Part shown: positions 56,983 to 64,000 of the stretch, in pieces
Numbering within the stretch: the stretch's first letter is position 1
How the letters are laid out: every line of letters starts with the position of its first letter
From: Thozetella sp. PMI_491
Taxonomy: Eukaryota > Ascomycota > Sordariomycetes > Chaetosphaeriales > Chaetosphaeriaceae
Length of the DNA: 64,000 nucleotides
Direction: 5' to 3'
Assembly (NCBI GenBank): GCA_021432635.1
Contig: MU270043.1
Location: 186,001-250,000 of the forward strand
Made by a program: the position numbers and the translations under genes
The notes under the pieces: model-generated
Seen by the model: the letters and a program-made list of their open reading frames with translations, nothing else
Told to the model about the DNA's origin: nothing
The model's database searches: none

Positions 56983-58965
56983 CTACGTCTCCTCACAGGG
57001 TTTTTGTTGGGTAGTCCCATAGACAAACTCCCATTCACTAATCCCGCAGTCGACCTTGTCTCGCCAGTTCTCACCAGTCGGATAGAACTCGCTCAAGAGA
57101 TGCTTGCCGTACTGCTGCGGAGCTTTAGACGGCTTTTTCACCCGCGCTGGCTTCTCGGGTGGCTCCTTGCCTAGCATGGCCCAAAGGTCCTTCTCTTCTT
57201 TATAGCTGGCTCGAGCATCCACTCTATCTGCGTGCGCCTCGTGGATTAGCTCAGACGTGATTCGTGCCCGGGCGGCTCGCCTGGGCTTGCGAGTGGGTGG
57301 GTAGTTGAGGGCTGAGTGCAGGAAGAGTTCCTCCATTTCTTGCTTGATGTCCTGGTCATGAACTCCCAGCTCCTCGGCAGCTTTAGAGAGCGTCTCAGAA
57401 TCGACACTATGGCCATCGTCTTCCGATTCGGACTCGAGGCTGACAGGTTCCTCGCTCGTCGTGGTCGTGACATCGTCTTCTTCTCTGGAGGACACCTCTT
57501 GGTTCTTTCCTCCTGTGCTCCTGAGACCCAACGCCTGCTCAGCCTCGTCATAGGAAAGTATGGCGGATCCTCCACTATCACTCGCGTCCTCAAGGTTGGC
57601 TGCCACGTTCAACCGCAATCGTCTCGCGGACTTCGCCCAAAACTCCCGAGCGGTAGTGTTAAGCCCAATCGACAGGGCCGCTGTTTCGACATCTCTCCAA
57701 CGTACACGTTCCGAAACCGAACCAGCAGCCCGCCTTGAGCGGATGCGTGCCTCGGCCATGGCAATGCTGACTGCAACAAGCCGGCGGGTCATGCAGATAG
57801 CGAGCGAGCGGAAATCCTCCAGTGCGGTAACCCGAATTCCTGGCGCGAGTCCTGAGAAGTACCGCCAATTGTACTCCGGGACAGCTGAGTTCATGAAGAC
57901 GCGGCTGGACATTCGGAGCCACATGTGCACTGCGAAGAGCTCCAACGACTTGAGACCGGGCGGCGGTGCCGCCTTGATGGCTTCCAGGTTGTAGGGTGTG
58001 ATTTGCCAGTACTGACCCCACCGCCTCTGCTCTTTTCTTATCTCGTAGTTCTCTTCCCGGACTGAGATCTCGTCTCCGGCCGCCTCCAAGGCGCTGCAGC
58101 AGGCTTGGCTCAGCTCCATAGCAGCGGAGCGTTCTAGCATTCCTAATGGATCCACTCTCCGCTCACTCTTCTGCGTCCGCAGGCCATCTTGAAGAAGATT
58201 TAGGTACTGCCTGACTTCCATCTCGCCCTTTGTCCGAATCCGCCTGGAGATGCCAACAGCGTCGTCCGGGCCGAGTCGTGATAATGCTTCAAAGAACCGC
58301 TCTTTCTCCGAGGACTTCCAGACAGTGAGACCGATCTGGGAGTCTTCGAGCTCCTCCTCATCCTCAGTAGCCATCTGTGTGGCCGCAGCGGAGATTTCGG
58401 CATCGAGCATGTCCAGGTACTCATAGTTGAACTCGGACCTAAGTCTCTTGAATGGCCGCCCGGTCGTGTCGCCATCGGAATCTAAGGATCGCTTGGACAG
58501 AGAGCGGTGAGGCCCAGAAGTCCCAGGAGAGTCACCCTCGAGAAGACCAATTCTAAGGCGGTAGGCAAGCATGTGATCGTTGTCTGCTTCGCCGAGCTGC
58601 ACGCTGATACCATCCTCGCTCACATCCTCGCTCACATCCTCCTCGCCCAAGTTAGTAGATGCTCCAGCGTCGAGGTCCTCGGTACTGTCCTCATCATCTT
58701 CTCCGGATAGAAATGCCGATTCGCTGCCGCTTCGAGTGTCCTCTTTTATGTCAACATCGCCTTCACTCTCAGCCACCTCGGATAAGGCCCGATGCCTCTC
58801 GTGGCCAGGCAGCGAGCGTCCCCAGACGTAATCGTCTGCAAAGTTGGACTCGGGTTCTCCTTTTAGTATGTGATCAATATTCGTGTCGTCAGAGTCAACC
58901 AAGTCATTTTGGTGCATGCGCCCCGGCGAGGCGTTCCCTTCGCTCGGCGATTCATACGAGGACAT
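56983..58965 (-). CDS. rrn5: RNA polymerase I upstream activation factor subunit Rrn5-like
   Basis: A single exon of 660 residues. The N-terminal 180 residues are highly acidic with short repeats (EDVSEDVSE). A conserved region follows at about 180-260: FNYEYLDMLDAEIS, then SQIGLTVWKSSEKERFFEALSRLG and KGEMEVRQYLNLL, which is a SANT/Myb-like fold. Fungal proteins with this pattern are annotated as Rrn5, part of the UAF complex at the rDNA promoter. The middle (290-470) is helical with conserved Trp residues; the C-terminus is acidic then basic. The assignment rests on the SANT-region wording and overall layout, which I recall but cannot search. The gene shares a 475-bp divergent promoter with the Irc3-type helicase. 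Confidence 0.78.
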   Translation of the reverse strand: MSSYESPSEGNASPGRMHQNDLVDSDDTNIDHILKGEPESNFADDYVWGRSLPGHERHRALSEVAESEGDVDIKEDTRSGSESAFLSGEDDEDSTEDLDAGASTNLGEEDVSEDVSEDGISVQLGEADNDHMLAYRLRIGLLEGDSPGTSGPHRSLSKRSLDSDGDTTGRPFKRLRSEFNYEYLDMLDAEISAAATQMATEDEEELEDSQIGLTVWKSSEKERFFEALSRLGPDDAVGISRRIRTKGEMEVRQYLNLLQDGLRTQKSERRVDPLGMLERSAAMELSQACCSALEAAGDEISVREENYEIRKEQRRWGQYWQITPYNLEAIKAAPPPGLKSLELFAVHMWLRMSSRVFMNSAVPEYNWRYFSGLAPGIRVTALEDFRSLAICMTRRLVAVSIAMAEARIRSRRAAGSVSERVRWRDVETAALSIGLNTTAREFWAKSARRLRLNVAANLEDASDSGGSAILSYDEAEQALGLRSTGGKNQEVSSREEDDVTTTTSEEPVSLESESEDDGHSVDSETLSKAAEELGVHDQDIKQEMEELFLHSALNYPPTRKPRRAARARITSELIHEAHADRVDARASYKEEKDLWAMLGKEPPEKPARVKKPSKAPQQYGKHLLSEFYPTGENWRDKVDCGISEWEFVYGTTQQKPCEET

Positions 58966-59440
58966 GGCACTTAGAGATTTCGGCCATGCAGGGGTTTAGA
59001 GTTAATGAGGCTGGCATGGTACGATTGCTAAGATGGCGTTCAGGCAGCAGGATCATGTGTCTTTATCCTCGAGGGCCTTTTTCGAAATGTGGTGTCCACT
59101 AGTGGCATGTAGGTGGACTTTGAGAAGTGAATGTGTAAAATGCCGGAGTGGCAGCTCAGCAGAAAATGCTTGGAGGGAAAAGCGCAGCTTGACAAGGAAG
59201 CTAGGCTAACGTAAGAGATGCAACGGGCACTTAGGTGGGCTCCATACTTGGGCTGCTGGCCCAATCAAAGAGCCAGCCCGTAGTGAGTGGAAGGGCCTAC
59301 CGGCGGCTCGTGCACCTTCCGTGCAGTTCAGACGACGACCGTTTTTATTAGACGGCATCTTCACATATCTGCCTCCTTCTGAGCCGCAAACGTGACAGTG
59401 ACAACGGCATCCGGGAGCGACAAGGGCAAAATAATGGATC
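58966..59440. promoter_or_regulatory. Bidirectional promoter region, rrn5 / irc3
   Basis: Two outward-pointing start codons lie 475 bases apart. A 16-codon upstream ORF on the plus strand (59434-59484) overlaps the helicase start out of frame. No specific operator is recognised. Confidence 0.45.
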
Positions 59441-61524
59441 ATGTATCGTGCTCTATTCGTACTGAAACCAAAGACTTGGCATAGGCCTTCGCCCTTGAGG
59501 GCGTTTCCGTCAGTGGCTTATGGCCTAGGATGGTCCACGTCAATTCACACGGCACCAGGGACGCCAAACAGGACCAGTCAACCGCCTGGGCTCGGACAGC
59601 CAATCCGGTTGCGTGACTACCAAGAGGAATGCATCCAGTCTGTTCTTTCGTCCCTAGGCAAGGGTCATAAGAGATTAGGGATATCGCTGGCCACTGGAAG
59701 TGGGAAGACGGCAAGTCATTGTTTTTAATTGCCATGGTGGATTTCGGGAACCGACTATGCTAACACAGGGCGAAGGTTATCTTCACGCAGCTCATTGACC
59801 GCATCAAGCCACGGTCTAAAGATGCGACGCAGACTCTCATCTTGGCCCATCGGCGCGAGTTGGTCGAGCAGGCCGCCCGTCACTGTGCCAATGCCTACCC
59901 GGACAAGACCATCGAGGTTGAGATGGGTAAGCTCCAGGCCAGCGGCACCGCTGACATCACGCTAGCCAGTCTGCAAAGCCTTGTCTCCCGAGACAGATAT
60001 CTGAAGCTCGACCGTGACCGCTTCAAACTGGTCTTGGTCGACGAGGCACACCACATTGTAGCACCCGGTTATCTGAAAATACTCCGCCATCTCGGCCTCT
60101 CCACCAAGCGGGCTGATTCTCCGCATCTCGTTGGCGTTTCGGCCACCTTCTCTCGGTTCGATGGCCTTCGGCTTGGTGCTGCCATTGACGAGATTGTCTA
60201 CCACAAAGACTACATTGACATGATTGGCGGCAAATGGCTCTCGGATGTTGTCTTCACTACGGTCGAGTCGACCGTGGACTTGTCCAGGTGCCGGTCCAGG
60301 GCTGACGGCGACTTCGAGCTCGCTTCGCTCTCGCGGGCCGTCAACACGGACCAGGCCAACGACATTGTCATCCGGTCCTGGCTTGCAAAGGCCAAGGGCA
60401 GGAAGTCGACCCTAGTATTCTGTGTGGACCTGAACCACGTCACGGCCTTGGCCCAGAGGTTTCGGTACTATGGCGTGGATGCGCGCTTCGTCACCGGCGA
60501 CACCCCTGTTGTTGAGCGGACCGAGAGGCTGGATGCATTTCGAAACGGAGAGTTCCCTGTCCTGATCAACTGCAACGTCTTTACCGAAGGCACCGACATC
60601 CCAAATATTGACTGTGTCCTGCTGGCGCGACCGACTCGCTCCCGAAACCTCCTGGTGCAGATGATCGGACGAGGCATGAGGTTATACCCTGGAAAGGAAA
60701 ACTGCCACATTCTAGACATGGTCTCCAGCCTCGAGACTGGCATCGTAACCACCCCAACCCTTTTTGGGCTTGACCCTGGCGAGATCGTGAATGATGCATC
60801 CGTAGACGGCATGCAGAGCCTCCGAGACCTCAAGGATGCCGAGAGGCAAAGAGAACAACAAGTAAGCGAGGCCTTTAGCACCCCCGTGTCCGTCTCTGGC
60901 GCCCAGAAGGTGTCCTTTACAGAGTATGACTCGATTTTTGATCTGATTGCCGATACCTCCGGCGAGAAACACATACGAGCCATTAGCCAATACGCGTGGG
61001 TGCAGGTGGCCCCCGAAAAATACATACTCAGCAGCCCTTCTGGCACCTTTCTACGCCTCTCTCGAGCAGAGGATGAGGCGCCGGGTCTAGCCGTTTTCAA
61101 GGCCTGGGAGATTCGAGCACTGCCTAAGGGAGTGTCTAAGTCTCCATATGCCGCCCCCCGAGAACTCTTGACGGCCGCCACCTTCGCTGATGCCGTGCAT
61201 GGTTGTGACAAGTATGTCGAAGAAAGCGATAACTTCCCTCACAGCTTTGTATCGCGGCGCATGGCCTGGCGGAGGCAACCTCCGACAGATGGCCAGCTGG
61301 AGTTCATCAATAAGATTCGGAACCCAGAAGATCGACTTGGCGCCGGCGATATCACGAAAGGAATGGCAATGGATATGATAACCAAGTTGAAGCATGGAGC
61401 TCGAGGTCGTTTTGCGGACTATGAAGCAGGTCGGAGACGTCGAGACAGGGCTGTCCACGCCCAGGAACAGCTGCTGAATCGCCAGCTCCAGGCAGTGGTG
61501 GCCGTCGGCCCAGTACCAACATGA
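59441..61524 (+). CDS. irc3: Mitochondrial superfamily 2 DNA helicase (Irc3-type)
   Basis: Exons 59441-59710 and 59776-61524 give 672 residues. The N-terminus is Arg/Ser-rich and lacks acidic residues, as in a mitochondrial presequence. Helicase motifs are in order: Q-like RDYQEECIQ, Walker A ATGSGKT (ending at residue 90), Ia [15 protein letters not shown] in [11 protein letters not shown] in GVSATFSR, motif IV LVFCVD, motif V FTEGTDIP, motif [10 protein letters not shown]. Yeast Irc3 is a mitochondrial branch-migration helicase needed for mtDNA maintenance. The C-terminal region past motif VI is of normal length. The intron begins with GC (GCAAGT) and must end at GAAG|GTT to keep the frame, splitting Walker A from its following helix. 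If read unspliced, the frame stops after residue 95. Confidence 0.93.
59711..59775 (+). other. GC-AG intron within the Walker A region
   Basis: The 65-nt intron has donor ACG|GCAAGT, a GCTAAC branch site and acceptor GCGAAG. No GT donor nearby gives the conserved GSGKTVIF sequence. Confidence 0.8.
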
Positions 61525-62274
61525 GCAGCCCTGCGTTGGGTCAGTAATAAATGTCTCGCCACTTCATCCGCCATGCAATGCACCCGTGATCCACAACCTA
61601 GGCGTTAGCCTCGAGAGAAGGACACAAAGCTGCGTTAATACGAGGCGAATCAAAATAGAAAAGTGTTAGAGGTGGAATTCTGGCTAGAGCGCTGGCAGGT
61701 TTCGTTACTCCCTGCCAAACTTGAAGATGCTGTGTAAATTAACCTACGTTCATCGATCGTTCCTAGGGAAATTATGCCTGTGTTTTTGTTCGCTGAACTG
61801 TGTCGGCCCTCCCCGTTCACAGTGGTCCCTCATCCATTCGCGACGACGCGTCCCATCCTTGGCTCTTTTATCTCCCGAGCACAGCTTGATTCCAGATAAA
61901 GGAGGAAGGCACCTTCGATAGACTAATTTCGTCTGAAATTAAGCTCCTGTCGTATTTGGGAGAGGAGGGGGTGTCAATCCCTGGTCTATGGTGGTGAATA
62001 TGAGGTGAACGAGCTGTCCTATGGTACCAGAACCTCGAGCACCCTCCTCCCCTCCAATCCAAACCTCCTCCACTTCTCCTTCCCAAATTCATCCTGTTCA
62101 TAAACCTCAAGTCGGTTTTCTCAGCATACATGGCCGTGATCTTCGAGCTAAGAGCTGACTCTTCCAACCTCTCTTTGCCTTTCTACATACGTCCACTACT
62201 CTCGCCACCTCCCACATCGCCTCCTGTTGTTGCCCACCCTCGTGATTCCATTGGTGCTAGCTCTGTCAACGACA
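61525..62274. other. Intergenic spacer
   Basis: This region holds the helicase 3' UTR and the upstream sequence of the last gene. It is more A/T-rich toward the right. No gene is supported. Confidence 0.45.
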
Positions 62275-64000
62275 ATGAGAACAGTCTCATCGAATAAGCA
62301 GGAGGTGACTTCCTCCCTTCTCCTAATGGAGTCTGTCCCATCTGAAGAGACAACGCAAAGCTCTACACAACCACAACCTATAGCCGGGGCATCTAATACC
62401 GATATCAGTGAAGAATCCAAAGGACCATTCCACAAAGATAGTAGCACGGTAATTACAGAAACCACTCGAGAACCAAAACCGCCACCTTTAGACATCAAGA
62501 CTACGAGCTCGAGAGAGACAGCATTTGGTATTCGGGACCCTCGTCTCTCCCTATCCACTGGAAGATTTGGTTAACAAAGTACGACAGTTCAGGATGATGA
62601 TGATGATTGCGCTATTGTAACTGATGGCGACCTGTCTCCTCCGAAGCGCTGGACGTCTCAGTTACGATGTAACGCTGAGCGTACAAAACCTACAAGACGT
62701 GTCCGGTTCGCAAGCCCAGCTGCATCTCCAATCAGTCATCACCATCTCCAGCATCGTTCCATGGAACGATACCTCTTGCCCATTATCTTAAACCCCCACG
62801 GAACTGACATATTCAGGACACATGCGAACGATTTAGATCCCGCATCGTTGAATCCAGAATCATCGCATTATCTCCACACCCCAGCTTATGATATAACCCT
62901 TACAATTGACGATGTTTTCGCATATTCACAGCAACAGCTGCCGAGAATATACGATCAGTTTGACCGCGGAACGATCCCAGACGGTGACCCGAACTCAAAG
63001 GAGCGGTGCGCCATCACTGATTTCGGAGTCTTTCCACCTCATGACCGCGGCCCTGTCTCATGAAATACAGCAAATCTTCGAGGACTATGAGCGACAACGG
63101 CTGATCCCTCCGTCATTTCCGGTTGTCTCCTATCTAGACGCATATGCCAGCGACATCGGTGCTTCTACAGTCGAGGTTGAGCAGAACCGCATGCTAGCAC
63201 ATGGACTTTGGCAACGGGTCGACACCGTGAACCGAAGTCTAAGAACTACCAGGATGGATCAACGTCGACTCAAGACCTACGTGGGGAGACGCAGGGCTCT
63301 CGAGAGACCCACAGCAGGTCTAACTGAACGGGAGCGCCGACTCTGGAGACATCTAGAAAACGCTTCAGAGGAGCTGGACTCAGAGCTAAAGGAGCTAAGC
63401 CGTTGTCTGAACGATCTCACCATCCAGGGCGCTAAGCCGGTGGCAGATAGCCTCAAGAAAAATTCGCTCGATTGCGCCGATGTACAAGAAGTCCGGAGCT
63501 TACAGCACCTAGAGCTTCCTACTATATACTCGACGAGAAACCTAGACATTGGTCGCGACAGTGAACGCCCGGATACCCTGTATCCCGATAACCCCATTGC
63601 AAACCTGCGGAGCCGGCACCACCTCAACCCTACCTATCTAGGAGAAACAACCTCGTCAGCGGAGTTCAGGCTCTCACTGCTAGGCCGATTAACGGCGCGC
63701 AAGACACGGGAAGAACCAGGGAGCCGCTTCCAACAGCCCCCATACCCCGGGTTCCTGAGTGGTTCCGGATTCTCGACGAGAACCGCCTCGTTCCCCTCCA
63801 GAGAGAAGTTACGCTAGGACGTTATAATGAGCTCCAGAACCTCATCTGGAGCTTGGAGAGCCAAATCCAGGAAGAGGGGAAGAAGGACGAGGAGGATGAG
63901 GAGGATCAGATAGCCGTGGATGTCGGCGGCACAACGGCTAAGGAGAAGTACGAGTGGTTCATGGGCGGGATTGAAGAGGCACGGGCTACCACCCTCGAAG
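62275..64000 (+). CDS. Hypothetical protein, truncated by the window edge, unresolved gene structure
   Basis: No family is recognised. Coding-like sequence runs to the edge: a Ser/Thr/Glu-rich N-terminus, an Asp run, then conserved-looking helical stretches (EIQQIFEDYERQRL, LTERERRLWRHLENASEEL) and a Glu/Asp-rich end after PRVPEWFRILDE. A TAA at 62572 is bypassed by a possible 60-nt intron, 62528-62587 (donor GTATTC, TTAAC branch, CAG). A later frame change is bypassed by a possible 62-nt intron, 63580-63641 (GTATCC, CTCAAC, CTAG). The change near 63060 is not well explained: either a weak 115-nt intron (62914-63028, donor GTTTTC, CTGAT branch) or a one-base frameshift. The gene could therefore be intact with three introns or a young pseudogene. 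ATG 62275 is the first in frame. Confidence 0.5.

Overview
This window is nuclear DNA of a filamentous ascomycete, most likely a Sordariomycete (Sordariales/Chaetomiaceae-like). The evidence is GC-rich protein-coding genes, short GT-AG introns with CTAAC/CTGAC-type branch points close to the acceptor, fungus-specific protein families (Zn2Cys6 regulators, Nur1/DUF2418, Rrn5, Set3), and long gene-free spacers rich in mono- and dinucleotide runs. No bacterial, viral or organellar segment, CRISPR array or intact transposon is visible. The genus is an inference.

Layout, left to right: an F-box protein (+, 63-3145) convergent with a Zn2Cys6 regulator (-, 4119-6331); leu1, 3-isopropylmalate dehydratase (-, 8546-11041), with a Leu3-type operator upstream; a serine/arginine-rich protein with two C-terminal hydrophobic segments (-, 12603-14630); a Nur1 nuclear-rim protein (-, 15199-16751) divergent from V-ATPase subunit F (+, 17260-17800), which is convergent with an NPC2-like lipid transfer protein (-, 18150-18817). 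After a 4.3 kb spacer with an assembly gap comes a Set3-type PHD/SET protein (+, 23155-25968). A second Zn2Cys6 regulator (-, 29543-32397) is divergent from a DHA2 MFS transporter with an unusual tail (+, 34434-37427). Then come Mdj1-type mitochondrial DnaJ (-, 39305-41014) and a SAP30-like Sin3-binding protein (-, 41679-42327). A 7.2 kb spacer follows, then a C2H2 plus fungal-specific-domain regulator (+, 49537-52809), long-chain acyl-CoA synthetase (+, 54186-56396), an Rrn5-like Pol I factor (-, 56983-58965) divergent from an Irc3-type mitochondrial helicase (+, 59441-61524), and a hypothetical gene running off the right edge (62275-64000).

Most genes are housekeeping functions with no operon-like logic: leucine synthesis, vacuolar acidification, sterol/lipid handling, histone deacetylase complexes (Set3 and SAP30 both belong to HDAC assemblies), mitochondrial proteostasis and DNA maintenance, and rRNA transcription. 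The likeliest functional pair is the divergent Zn2Cys6 regulator and DHA2 transporter.

The most striking observation is a predicted 3-nucleotide microexon in the first Zn2Cys6 gene. It is the only way I found to restore the second zinc-binding cysteine, and because it is 3 nt long, skipping it would keep the frame but destroy the zinc cluster. Other points of interest are a stop-free 54-nt intron inside a zinc finger, upstream ORFs overlapping the same gene's start, a GC-AG intron in the helicase Walker A motif, and two introns that appear to skip a branch-adjacent CAG. All exon boundaries were read by eye from splice signals, frame and family knowledge.
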